From Diphasiastrum complanatum (lineage: Eukaryota > Streptophyta > Lycopodiopsida > Lycopodiales > Lycopodiaceae): a DNA stretch of 64,000 nucleotides. Below, one piece after another: positions 15,304-27,269 of this stretch (positions are counted from its first letter, which is position 1; each line of letters opens with the position of its first letter). The stretch spans positions 64,279,067 to 64,343,066 of the forward strand of contig CM055100.1 in assembly GCA_029204225.1 (NCBI GenBank), written 5' to 3'. A model generated the notes under the pieces. That model worked only from the letters and a program-made list of their open reading frames with translations, was not told the origin of the DNA and did not search any database. A program made the position numbers and the translations under genes.

Positions 15304-15564
15304 TGGAGGAAATCCAGATGGCGCAACAGCTGCTGTAGTAGTTGTGGGAGGAACGGTCAGGAGGCTGGAAAGGTCAATTGGTTTTGGAGGCAACAACCTT
15401 CCCATCAGCATGGTTTTCTCTTGATCAGTCAGAATTTCAAAATGATCGCATAGTCGCGAAACATGCGCTCCTACTCTAGAAAACTTTTGGTGTTTGATCC
15501 ACCTCAAATAAGCCTTGTATGCGATAACACCGAAGCATACAGGATTGCCGGTTAGCGCATCCAA
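15271..15564 (-). CDS. Unidentified 97-codon ORF, probably transposon-derived
   Basis: The frame starts MDALTGNPVCFGVIAYKAYL and contains LRWIKHQKFSRVGAHVSRLC, then a Pro/Thr/Ala-rich tail (PPTTTTAAVAP). I do not recognise it. It lies between the gypsy integrase and the copia element at 15.9 kb and overlaps the last codons of the former on the other strand. Its residue usage looks protein-like rather than random, so it may be the end of a degraded longer ORF. Confidence 0.3.
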   Translation of the reverse strand: MDALTGNPVCFGVIAYKAYLRWIKHQKFSRVGAHVSRLCDHFEILTDQEKTMLMGRLLPPKPIDLSSLLTVPPTTTTAAVAPSGFPPLIFVNSTSFR

Positions 15565-15882
15565 TAGTTAAGGAACACAGTTTAAACACCTGACCAGATC
15601 AAGTGCACAAGACAATAGAATTGCTCTCCACAAACTGTATATTCAACTGATAAGTAAGTACAAAGATAAGTTGCTTACAAGCACTCAAAGGGCTCGGAAA
15701 AGAAAGACGACCCGATAACTCTAGAACTAAGCACATGTGGTGCCGTCAAAATAAGAAAGCACTGTATAAGTCGACCATTGATATTTTAACTCTCTCCCTC
15801 AATGATCAACGTCTCTCTTTATTTTAGAGTTTACTCTATTCATGGAACATACCTCCATGATAGTATTACAAGTAAAGGCTTT

Positions 15883-18800
15883 TTACATAACCATATCTAA
15901 GCCAAGTTTGGCTCTAAAAGTCTCCAACTTTTCTTTACTTAAAGCTTTCGTAAATATATCAGCAACTTGTAATAACATAGAACAATGTACAATACTTATA
16001 TCTTCAGATTGTAACTTCTCACGCACAAAGTGATATTTGACCTCCATATGTTTTGTCCTTGCGTGAAAGATAGGATTCTTAGCCAATTGTATTCCACTTT
16101 GACTATCACAGAAAATAACAGTAGGATTTACCTGCTTCATGCCAATCTCACATAACAACTTACGTAGCCAAACAGCTTCCTGGGTAGCAAAACTCAACGC
16201 TTTATATTTGGCTTCTGTAGAAGAAAGAGAAATAGTATCTTGCTTCTTGCTAGACCATGAAAAACAACCGCTACCAAAATTGAAGGCATAATCTGTTGTT
16301 GACTTTCTATCATCTATACTTCCTACCCAATCAGCGTCAACATAACCCTGCAACTTAGGTAAAACACTTTGTCTTTTGTAGATTAGGCCAAGGTTAGGTG
16401 TACCTTTCACATACCTCAAATTTCTTTTTGCAGCTTTCCAATGGTCCATAGTGGGTGATGACATGAATTGGCTAATCAAACTTACAGCATAGCAGATATC
16501 AGGACGTGTAGTCATAAGATATATCAAACTTCCAACTAGTTGACAAAATAGAGTAGCGTCAACATGTGCACTATCATCTATACGAGATAATTTCCTACCA
16601 GCTTTGCAAGGGGTGATGGAAGGTTTGCACTCTGTCATGTGAAATCTCTCCAATATCTCGCCCACATATTTGCTTTGACATAACCTGATATCACTGCCAG
16701 TTTGCCATACTTTGACACCCAAGCAATAGTGCATAAGATCTAAATCTATCATCTCAAACTGCTTGCATAAGTTGGCTTTGATAGAACGAGTGAGGTTCTC
16801 ATCATTGCCCATGATAATGGTATCATCAACACAAAGTACAATCAAGGCAATGTTATCATCATTTATAAAAACATAAAGGTTTGGATCTGAATTTGTTCTT
16901 ACAAACCCATGAGAAAGAAAGTAGTTGTCAATGCGTCCATACCATGCGTGTGGCGCTTGCTTAAGGCCATAAAGTGCTTTGTGTAGTTTACATACCTTCT
17001 GTTCTTGCCCTTTTGCCATGAAGCCCTGTGGTTGGACCATGTAAACTTTTTCCTCTAAGTCACCATTCAAAAAATGCGGACTTCACATCCATTTGATGGA
17101 TCTTCCACTCAAAATGAGATGCTAAGGCAATGATAAGGCGTAGCGTAGTCCACTTAGCCATTGGAGCAAATGTCTCTTCATAGTCAATTCCTTTGCTTTG
17201 CTCATAACCCTTCACTACTAGGCGTGCCTTATGCTTTGCTATCGTGCCATCCACATGAAACTTTGTTCTAAACATCCATTTGTTGTCAATGGGTTTCTTT
17301 CCAAGTGGTAGATCAACCAACTCCCATGTATCATGCTTGTGGATGGATTCTATCTCCTCTTCCATTGCCCTTTGCCACTCTTTGTGATCTTTTGCCTCAT
17401 CAAAGGTTGATGGCTCTCGACACTTCAAAATGTCACTCATTAGGGCATAGTTCACATGATAACGATCAGGAGACTTCCTTTTTCGCATTGATCTTCTCAC
17501 TTCTCCTTGTGTGCTAGATCCTGGTTGATTTACTTTGGTCTTTCATGATCTTTTCATACCATGTTGGTATCTTAGATTCAGGTGATACACTACATGGAGA
17601 GTATGTATTCCAAGGAGTGTCTAAGTAATGTCTCTTACTTCCAACTGATTTCTCCTTTATTGCTCGTATTGGCAAGTACCTCCCCCTAGGCTCTTGAATA
17701 GGTGGTGTCCTTTCATACTCGCCCTCTCGACTCTTGTCTTCACGTGCATCATCTTGTGGAGCATCTTCTTCATCTTCTTCCTCCAAAATTGTGGGAAGTC
17801 TTTTGATGCTTTCACCACTTGCATGGTCTTCATCTTCATACCTATGCGTCTCATCAAAGATCACATCTTTGCTAATGTGAATCTTGTTCATTACAGGATC
17901 AAAACACTTGTATGCCTTCGTCCTCTCATCATAACCGATGAAGATACACTTGATTGCTTTGGCATCAAGTTTCTTTCGCTCCTCCTTTGGCACATGTACA
18001 TAGGCCTTACATCCAATAACACGAAACTTGTCAATTTTTGGCCTTATTCCTGTAAATGCTTCTTCGGGAGTCACATTTGGAACCGCAACTATAGGGCTCC
18101 TGTTTTGCAAGAACGTTGTCGCACTACACGCTTCCGACCAAAGTGAATCGGTCAAGCCCATTTGCTTCATCATGGAGCGTGCACTCTCCATAATAGTCCT
18201 ATTTTTCCTTTCAGCTACACCATTACTATGCGGTGTGTGTGACTGTGTGAATTGTCTTTTGATGTCGTGTTCTTTGCAAAAGTCCTCAAAATCATCAGAT
18301 TTGTATTCGCCCCCTCTATCAGATCTTAGCACTTTGATGCGTGCATCCAATTGGTTCTCTACCAAAGTCTTGAACTCCTTGAAGCAAGCAAAAACATCAG
18401 ATTTCTTCTTCAAGAAATAAATCCATGTCCTCCTAGAGTAATCATCTATGAAAGTCATAAAATAATATGCTTTCCCCCAACGACATGGTCTTCATTGGGC
18501 TGCACAGGTCGCTGTGAATGAGTTCCAGCAGTTTCTTAGCTCTTGCAGCTCCACCTTTCTTGAATGTGTCCATGTGATGCTTTCCCATGATGCATCCTTC
18601 ACATATTGCATGATGATCATCCTGCAATGCCGGATCATCATCCTTGGATTTCTTAGGAATCCTTTTCCATCCTTTCTGCTTGCCTTTAGCAAGCAAGGCT
18701 TGATCCTCCTGTGGGGTTTGCCTTGACTTCACCACTTCGTGACGCTGCTCTTCTTGCAACATGATTCCGTGGAAGTCTTCAAAAGTAGGCAACTTCTCCC

Positions 18801-19098
18801 TCAAAGCAATGCCACTCACAAACATCTGTAGCCCTTATGAGACACCGCTCATTGTGGTATGTACCAATTCAACGTCCCTAATTGGTTTTCCAATTGCCAC
18901 AAGTTGATCTCTCAACTCCTTTATCTTGGTGAAGAAAGATCCCATTGATTCACTTTTTTTCATCCCTACTGCGTTCAATCTCGACTTCAAGAACAACGCC
19001 CGAACTAGATTGCAGTTTTGAAATTGCATTCTAAGAGCTTCCCAAGCTCCCCTAGTCGTCGTGGCATCACTTATATGAGTGATTACATGGCCTTTCAC
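15883..19098 (-). pseudogene. Ty1/copia polyprotein relic C (gag, integrase, RT, RNase H)
   Basis: In order on the minus strand: gag (18835-19098, RGAWEALRMQFQNCNL; 18442-18825 start, REKLPTFEDFHGIMLQEEQ), then a direct jump to the pre-integrase zinc finger (CEGCIMGKHH, HSDLCSP), so zinc knuckle and protease are deleted. Next comes integrase (17514-18458: TFIDDYSRRTW, LRSDRGGEY, HSNGVAERKNRT) and RT (17060-17500: TWELVDLP, NKWMFRTKF, ARLVVKGYEQ, DVKSAF). The frame then shifts by one base at about 17065. The rest of RT and RNase H follow in 15883-17070 (KALYGLKQAPHAWYGRID, LIVLCVDD, GSLIYLMTTRPDICYAVS, ISLSSTEAKYKAL, ARTKHMEVKYHFVREKL, DIFTKAL). The catalytic YVDD box has become CVDD. The IN-RT junction is also frameshifted. 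It is a dead element, yet with long open frames, so relatively young. Confidence 0.93.
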
Positions 19099-19930
19099 TG
19101 AAAAGATTGATTAAGGACAATGCCATCAAGGATGAATCCACTTCATCCTCATCTTCCTCAAGAGTGAGGTTGCCTTGTTTGCTCTCTCCTTGTGCATTCT
19201 TCTTCTTGAAACACTCGGATGCAAAGTGCCCCTTCTTTCCACAAAAGAAGCACTTGAGTTTAGCTTTGGTCTTCTTTCCACCTTTGGAGATTGATGGTTG
19301 ATCATCATTCTTGGTCTCCTTGTGTTGGATCTTCTTCTTTGACTTTGCCTTTCCCTTGCTTGAGAAGTTGGCCTTCTCATCACCATCATGCAACTTTAAG
19401 GGATCCAATCCTTTGCTTGACATGAAGGATCCTACTCTCCTCGGCCACAAGCACACTGTGGAGCTTGTCAATGGAAGGTAGTGCATCTTGAATAGCAAAG
19501 CTTTGTACAAGATTAGAGAACTCATCTCCAAGACCATTCAAAATGATTTGAGCAAGTTCATCATCATGAATACCCTCACTAATGATGGAAAGTTCTTGTT
19601 GAGAGATTTTATTCTCAAGACATACTCTTGAGCACTCTCATCACTCCCTCTAATGCTTTGAAGAATTTTGTTTCTAATCATAAGCATTCTAGAGGTATTT
19701 CTGGATTCATAAATCCCTTTGAGGTAGTTCCATGCCTCCTTGGTCGAGGTACAAGATGCCACTTCCTTTAGAAGTTCATTACTAACATTCATTTTCAGGC
19801 AATGCAATGCTAGTCTGGCTCTCTTTCTCACTTGATCTTGCCCTCCTTGAGGTTCTTCTTCCTCTCCTATGACAAGATCAAACATATCTTGGAGCACAAG
19901 TAGTTACTCCATTATTACTTTCCAAGTTGA
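19099..19930 (-). pseudogene. Ty1/copia gag relic D
   Basis: The minus strand encodes gag alpha-helical residues (19538-19897: RARLALHCLKMNVSNELL, STKEAWNYLKGIYES, RMLMIRNKILQS) and, after a frameshift, a Lys-rich segment and a perfect CCHC zinc knuckle CFFCGKKGHFASEC (about 19210-19255) followed by an acidic stretch. Around 19100 it passes directly into the gag of relic C, so one element is truncated against the other. It is from a different family than C but is close to the copia piece at 28.8 kb, which has the same knuckle. Confidence 0.85.
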
Positions 19931-20976
19931 ATAATTATTAGAATTTAGCCTTTCACTAGTCTAAAAAAGATAGTCTCCAATTAAACCCATTCTATCTAGT
20001 AACAAGTACAACAAATGTACTATTCAAAGGCTCTCCTTTCTTCCTTTCTCAGAATTTAGCTAAAATGCTACTCTCTTGAATCTCACTAGACTCAAGAAGC
20101 AAGATCTATAATGATCTTGAGCTCAAAAATATTTGGGAAAGTTTATTCTACACAATCTATGAACTTAGAACTTTGGATTTGATTTTTGGAAGTGCCAATG
20201 CCTTCCTATGGTGTTTAGAATTGGTTTTAGTTTCACTCTTGAACTAAAAACATAAGCCTCAAACTCTCTCTCAAGGATTTGTAGGTTTAATAAGATTCTA
20301 ACACCATTCACTCATCAAATCTATAATGAAAACAATGGTTTTTCATAAGCACGTGTGGGACAGCTCATTGTACTCATCCATATCCACTTTGGATAAGATC
20401 TATCAAGTTTGTCACATCATCCATTGGTGGTTTGTGTTGACCTTCTAGATTCCTACAATCTAGGACCTAACTCCTATAATTTATGAGATGTCATATTAGA
20501 CTCAAATGAAAGCTAATCAAAATGGATCTGAATATTACAAGTGTCATTTCACACATGTGGATAGGTCCTCACATGTGTGGATCCACATAGATGTCAAAAT
20601 ACATCAAAAACCATGTGAAAATTGCTTAATTCTAACAAGTTCTACCTCAAGCTACTCCACCATAAATATGTGAAGGCTCTCTCATAATTTTTTTTATGAA
20701 GAATCAAGTTTTGAAGCTATTTCATGTCAATTTGGATCTATACTATTGTTTGCTTGATTTTTGCTCTCTTTCTCTCTGTAACTCGAGTAGAGGCTTATGC
20801 TAATGCATTAAATTCTTGTACTTCTTCCCTTTTGTTTTTCAAACCAATCATTCTTTGATTCTTAGCATGCTAGATTGTGATTTGGCCATAAAATCTTGTA
20901 CTAGATCTTGACATTCAATCTAGAATATATTTATGTGCTAAACACAAAGCTTAACAAGATCATTCACACTAGAAGA
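19931..20976. other. No gene seen; possibly LTR-derived
   Basis: AT-rich DNA between two copia pieces. It contains phrases such as cacatgtggataggtcctcacatgtgtggatccacat (a local CACATGTG repeat). Its right end (cacacgtgtgagcttg, near 20978) resembles cacacatgtgaagttc at the LTR near 54.96 kb, which hints at a related LTR. I cannot define ends or a primer-binding site. Confidence 0.35.
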
Positions 20977-22190
20977 TCATTCCCCACACGTGTGAGCTTG
21001 CTGAAATTTTATCAACATGATCCCTCTTGTGGAAGATGGATCCTCCTTGGTTCTTGTTTCCAATGGCACATGCACATAACATATACACCCAAAAACTTTC
21101 AAGTGATTAAGATTGAGTTTCTTTCCGTACAACATCTCATAAGGAGTTTTGCCTTCAATTGCTTTGCAAGACACCCTATTCATCAAGTAGTTTGCACATA
21201 CAAGAGATTCACCCCCAAAAGGATTTGGGCAAACAAGCATCCAATCTTAAAGCCTTAGAACATTCACATAATGTTCTATTCCTTCTTTCAGCAACTCCAT
21301 TTTGTTGAGGAGTGTAAGGACAACAAGTCTCTTTCTTGATCCCTTCCTCCTCACAAAAGGCCTTGAACTCATTGGAAATTCTCCACCATTGTCACTTCTA
21401 AGAATCTTGATGCTATGATTATGATGCTTTTCCACAAACAACTTGAACTTTACAAAAGTATCAAATACTTGAGACTTGAAGAAAAGTAAGAACACCCAAC
21501 AATATCTTGAGTAGTCATCAATGAAGGTTAAAAACATGGATGAACCTCCATTATATTTGGTGCTAGCAATATGCACATCCGAGTGTATGAGTTCAAGAGG
21601 ATGAGATGACTTTGTGATGGAGTTAGGAAACACCTTCTTATGTGCCTTGGATAAAGCACAAGTTTCACAAACCTTGTCTTCCTTTCCAATAGACCTTGAT
21701 AGGCCTAAAGCATACTCCTCCTTGATCATAGTCTCCATGGAACCCGAGTTGACATGTCCAAGTCTTTTGTGCCATAAAGTGAAGGTAGATATCTTGCTCT
21801 TCTCGGCCAACATGACAACATTAGTATCCACAAATGCATCCAACTTATAAAGTTTGCCAAGTCTAGTGCCCTTAGCCACTATCTTACCCTTCTTCTTGAT
21901 GAGACATTCATTTGAAGCAAAGTCAACATTGAAACCATTGTCTACCATTTGGCCAACACTTAGTAGATTCTTTGTTATTGTAGGAATGTACAAAACACCT
22001 TCTATATTGATCTTTTTGAAAGATCCTAAGCAAAGGGGAATGCTACCAACTCCAATCTTACAAGCTTCATCATTTGTTGTATAGATAGACTTTATAGGTC
22101 CATCATAAGATAAGAGAGAAGAGAAAAACTCCCTTTTGCTAGTCATGTGTGAACTAGCACCCAAGTCAATCCACCAAGGATCTTCTCCTA
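20977..22190 (-). pseudogene. Ty1/copia protease - integrase relic E
   Basis: Minus strand 21247-22164: a protease region (WWIDLGASSHMTSK; the usual DSGA active site reads DLGA), then GVLYIPTITKNLLSVGQM, the pre-integrase zinc finger (LWHKRLGHVN, CETCALSKAH, HSDVH) and integrase (LTFIDDYSRYCWVF, LRSDNGGEF). After a frameshift, 20977-21240 gives the integrase end (LMNRVSCKAIEGKTPYEMLY, HLKVFGCICYVHVP). Gag is missing: only about 370 bases of leader separate the protease from the primer-binding site at 22548. Confidence 0.9.
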
Positions 22191-22547
22191 GGAGGTGTCC
22201 TATACACCTTAGAACAACCTTGAAGAGTCCCCAGATCTACGATCTTCCCTCTGCTTGAATGCTAGAAAGCCTCCTCTATGAAATCACCTCCAAAACTTGC
22301 TTAGAAATCAATGCTTGGAGCAAGCAAAACCTGCTATCTTGGTAATGTAAATAGAATTCAACTTTGCCTCTAGTTTTAGACACCTAAACACCTGCAAATG
22401 AAGTCACACAACACCAATCTTCAGTGGATTTGACTCATTTTGAGCTCTAGAATCAATGCTAGATGCTCAGATCCAATCTACACAAGATTTAGATAAAAAT
22501 GTGATCAAATTGAATGAAAAACAAGGATTTAGCTCATTTCAGCCTTT

Positions 22548-22560
22548 AGGCTTTGATACC
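22548..22560 (-). other. Primer-binding site of relic E
   Basis: TGGTATCAAAGCC on the minus strand, a common variant of the initiator-Met tRNA site, lying directly next to the LTR end ATTTTTACA. Confidence 0.8.
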
Positions 22561-22561
22561 A

Positions 22562-23378
22562 TGTAAAAATTATAGCAAATTGTAGGAAAAATGGTAACAA
22601 TTCTTTCTCAGAGAACACGATAAAAGTTTTATTAAACTAATATCAGTGTCTTCAATCGGGTCTGTATATGCTCTATGTACTACTAGAACAAGATTTGCTC
22701 TAATTGAATATGCATGCAGAATTAAGAGGCAACTTTAGACAATAAGAAACTATTGATCAAAAACGAATTTTTATAACTCTAAATCTGAATCATCAATATA
22801 CATCTCTTGCTATCTTATCTTGCTGTTGTGTCTCTGATTGAGTGAGTGAGTTACAACGAGTAGTGCACATGTATTTATATTGCAACAGGACAGGTCTTTT
22901 GGCCTTTTAATTCTGTAACAGTAGATATCTAACCGTTTATGACGATTGATATTCAAATAGATGCTCTGTTTCTAGGGTTCGTGAATTATTTGCGACAATC
23001 TATCTCTTCATCTCAACTTCGTGTTTCGTGAATTATTCGTGACACTTGTCTCTTCACGACATTTTCATCTTTTGCGAATTGTTCGCAATAGATGACAATC
23101 CTTGAGCTTGAAGAAGAGTCAGAAGATTTCGCGAATTGTTTGCAACAATTTTGCGACATTTGAGTTTTGAACAAGAAACAGAGTATTTTGCGACAAAATT
23201 CTGTTCGCGAATCTTTTGAGCTTCAACAAGAAAGCCACGAGCTTCTACAAGAAATTGTTTCACAAATCTTTCGCAAATCTTTTGAGTTGACTGCAAGATA
23301 AATTTCGTGAATCCTTCACGAATCTTTTGAGTTGGTCACAAGTAGAAATATTTCGAGTTTGCGTTCGTTTGTTTCTCA
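22562..23378 (-). mobile_element. Copia LTR shared by two element remnants (E and F)
   Basis: The minus strand starts TGAGAAACAAAC and ends AATTTTTACA (817 bp). ACAAAGGG, a polypurine-like tract, precedes it on the side of RT-RNase H remnant F, and a primer-binding site follows on the side of remnant E. So this LTR is 3' LTR to one element and 5' LTR to the next. It carries several TTCGCGAAT / TTGTTCGCAA repeats (23010-23300). Confidence 0.8.
22872..22879 (-). promoter_or_regulatory. TATA box of the LTR
   Basis: TATAAATA on the minus strand, about 500 bases from the LTR start and in the right orientation for transcription into remnant E. Confidence 0.55.
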
Positions 23379-23433
23379 CCCTTTGTCAAGTAAACTGCTC
23401 ACTTTGTTAGTAGAATCGAGATCTGTCTAATCA

Positions 23434-23980
23434 AATGTCCTGGATTAACCCCAATTTTTTTCGCTGCTTCTCAAACAAAGCTTTATTGAGTGGCTTTGTA
23501 AAGATATCAGCTGTCATTTCCTCTGTGGGTATGAAGACTGTCTTCAGTATCTTCTTCTCGACTAAGTCCCAAATTACATGATACTTGATAGCTATGTTTC
23601 TTTGAATGAAATACAAGATCTTTTGTAAGATATATTGCTGAAGTGTTATCCATTAACAAGACATAAGGTTCAGAAATAGATTCGTCAAATCCTTCCAACA
23701 TCTGTTTGAACCAGATCAGCTCGTTTGCCATCTTGGCTGCTGCTACATATTTGGCTTCACAGGAAGGTTGAGCTACTGCTATTTGCTTCATCCAAAGTAT
23801 GGCTGCGCCAGATACTAGAGTAGAATCTCTTGAAATGCTTTTGCTATCATCCTTCATGGAAGCCCAGCTTGCGTCACTGTAAATTCGATATAAAATCCAG
23901 CTTCCTTCTAGAAAAAGGCAATAAAATGTGTCTTTAAACATTCCAGACATGATCTTATTTATTACGAATGGAATCACTTA
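23434..23980 (-). pseudogene. Ty1/copia RNase H relic F
   Basis: Minus strand: RNase H residues (IYSDASWASMKDDSKSIS, SGAAILWMKQ, SCEAKYVAAAKMANELIWF, DNTSAIYLTKDLVFHSK) and the end of the polyprotein (KYHVIWDLVEKK, MTADIFTKPLNKALFEKQ, KKLGLI). A frameshift near 23610 splits it. It ends with a stop at 23434 just before the polypurine tract of the 22.6-23.4 kb LTR. Upstream it is truncated at about 23980, where the unusual RT relic begins on the opposite strand. Confidence 0.9.
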
Positions 23981-24029
23981 TGAGAGGTTTTCAAATGGTC
24001 ATGAAATAAAAAACAATCACAGGAATGGC

Positions 24030-24740
24030 ACACTCTTGATATAAATCTACTCTATCAATGGAACAATCTCTTGATTGATAACTGTATTGTCAAGCTAGGG
24101 AACAAAACCTAGAGACAAGTACATGGTATTCCAGTGGGTTTTTCTTGTTCACCTACTTGGTGTAATTGGTACTTATCCTTCTTTGAAGCACAATTTATAA
24201 AGAGACTTGCTAAATTGGGCCTCACCCATTTCATGAATGACTTTGACACTCTTTCAGATACATTGATGATATTTGCTTCATCAATAACCCTAATATCGAG
24301 CTCTTTATGGATAAAACACAGACGAGAACTTTTGAAAATCCATTTTGGATCTATCCCTTGGACTTTCTAAAAATAGAAAGAAAAACATCAGAAGGTAACA
24401 AGACCACCTTTCTAAATATATCCATTGTCTTTGATCCAGCTTCTGGCCTTGTACGCCTCTCAAAATTTGATAAAAAAGAGAAATACCCTTTCCGTATTTA
24501 CAATATATACATCTGCCTTCAAATAGACCAATCTATAATTCATATAAGGTTATTGTTTCACAAGTCATTGCTGCAGTATACTGTTGTAACAAATAGGAGA
24601 CGTTTATTAAAGAGGTTGGAATTTTGGTTGACGCTTTTCAAAAAAATGGTTTTATGAGAGATAAACTCTGTCTTATCATCAAAAAATTACTTATCTCTGA
24701 GTCATTTCCAGGTTTGTCCTACTCTATACCACATGATATT
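24030..24740 (+). pseudogene. Reverse transcriptase relic of unusual type (YIDD, FWIYPL)
   Basis: In plus-strand frames interrupted by one stop (about 24112) and two or three frameshifts it reads LLYQWNNLLIDNCIVKLGNK, then RQVHGIPVGFSCSPTWCNWY (RT motif B, GxPxG), FIKRLAKLGL, FRYIDDICFIN (motif C, YIDD, at about 24262), ENPFWIYPL, TTFLNISIVFDPASGLVRLS, KFDKKEKYPF, PSNRPIYNSYKVIVSQ and GFMRDKLCLIIKKLL. This order (GIP.G, YIDD, then a long tail with SNRP and SYKV.VSQ) is not that of copia, gypsy or plant L1/RTE elements. The arrangement of B and C boxes and the compact palm resemble Penelope-like or other non-LTR RTs. I cannot name the family. No LTR, endonuclease or second ORF is visible; it ends before the hairpin at 24755. 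Confidence 0.75.
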
Positions 24741-24754
24741 GATTGTCTTCTGGT

Positions 24755-24790
24755 GGGCAGTTAGCTATCCCTTACAAAAGCTAACTGCCC
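24755..24790. repeat. Perfect 12-bp inverted repeat (hairpin)
   Basis: GGGCAGTTAGCT (24755-24766) and AGCTAACTGCCC (24779-24790) are exact reverse complements around a 12-base loop. It sits just after the RT relic and 35 bp before a CT array, so it may be part of the element's 3' end. Confidence 0.9.
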
Positions 24791-24823
24791 CCGAAGGGAT
24801 TAATAACTGTGGGTCAGTTGGTG

Positions 24824-26454
<1,631 letters not shown>

Positions 26455-26539
26455 TCTTCTTCGCTTTAAGGTACCTCCCTATGTCAAACTATGCTAAGGC
26501 AACAATATTTTGTTTCTAAAGGTCCTTACATATACCACC

Positions 26540-26840
26540 CATGTATGGAAATTTTTGGATCTATGTAAAATGATATTGGAGTGTTTACTTTTTTCTGTTT
26601 TGCATTCAAGTATCAACTTTTTGTTTTGGCACAACTTCTTTACTAAAATCTCCATAACAATGTTATGCCACCAGAGCAATCAACATTGATCATGTATGGA
26701 AATTTTTTGAGCTATATAAAATGATATTGGAGTGTTTACATTTTTTTTTTTTTTTTGCATTCAAGTATAAGCTTTTTGTTTTGGCACGACAACTTTAGTA
26801 AAATCTCCATAACAATGTTATGCCACTAGAGCAATCGACT
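26540..26840. repeat. 152-bp tandem duplication
   Basis: 26540-26691 and 26692-26840 both begin catgtatggaaatttttt and contain aaaatgatattggagtgttt and ctccataacaatgttatgcc. They differ by scattered substitutions, and copy 2 has a 15-T run where copy 1 has a mixed stretch. It is non-coding and starts 90 bp past the TC array. Confidence 0.9.
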
Positions 26841-27269
26841 GAATTCGCACCATTAGTATGTGTTGACTGGTATCAAATGACATTTTCACATTTCCATTAC
26901 GGGACCTAATATTGGTAGAGAAAAAATGACCAATCAATTGGTTTGGTGAGCTCAATACATATGGCCTATAAACCACTTTATATGTGTGGCTTTTCATATG
27001 TTAAGCTGACTAGTAAACCGTGAGGGCACTAAATCTTTACCTAAATCCATTTGTTGTGCACGTTTGTGGCTAATAGAGTGTAACGTTATCAGATGCATTG
27101 AGCTCTGATGATTGAAGGAGCTTGAATCTAGAGGCACAACAATTGCTTTCATGTAGAAAGGTACATTGATTGTCCATTTAGAATTTCACATGTAGCCAAA
27201 AAGTTAGGAAATTTGCTACGGGGTATATGTTTACTTTTTAGATACAATTTTTTGAGCAAGCAAATTTTT

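Noticed and set aside
17694-18420. Plus-strand ORFs of 150 and 130 codons over the copia integrase
   Set aside because: Antisense shadows of the integrase reading frame.
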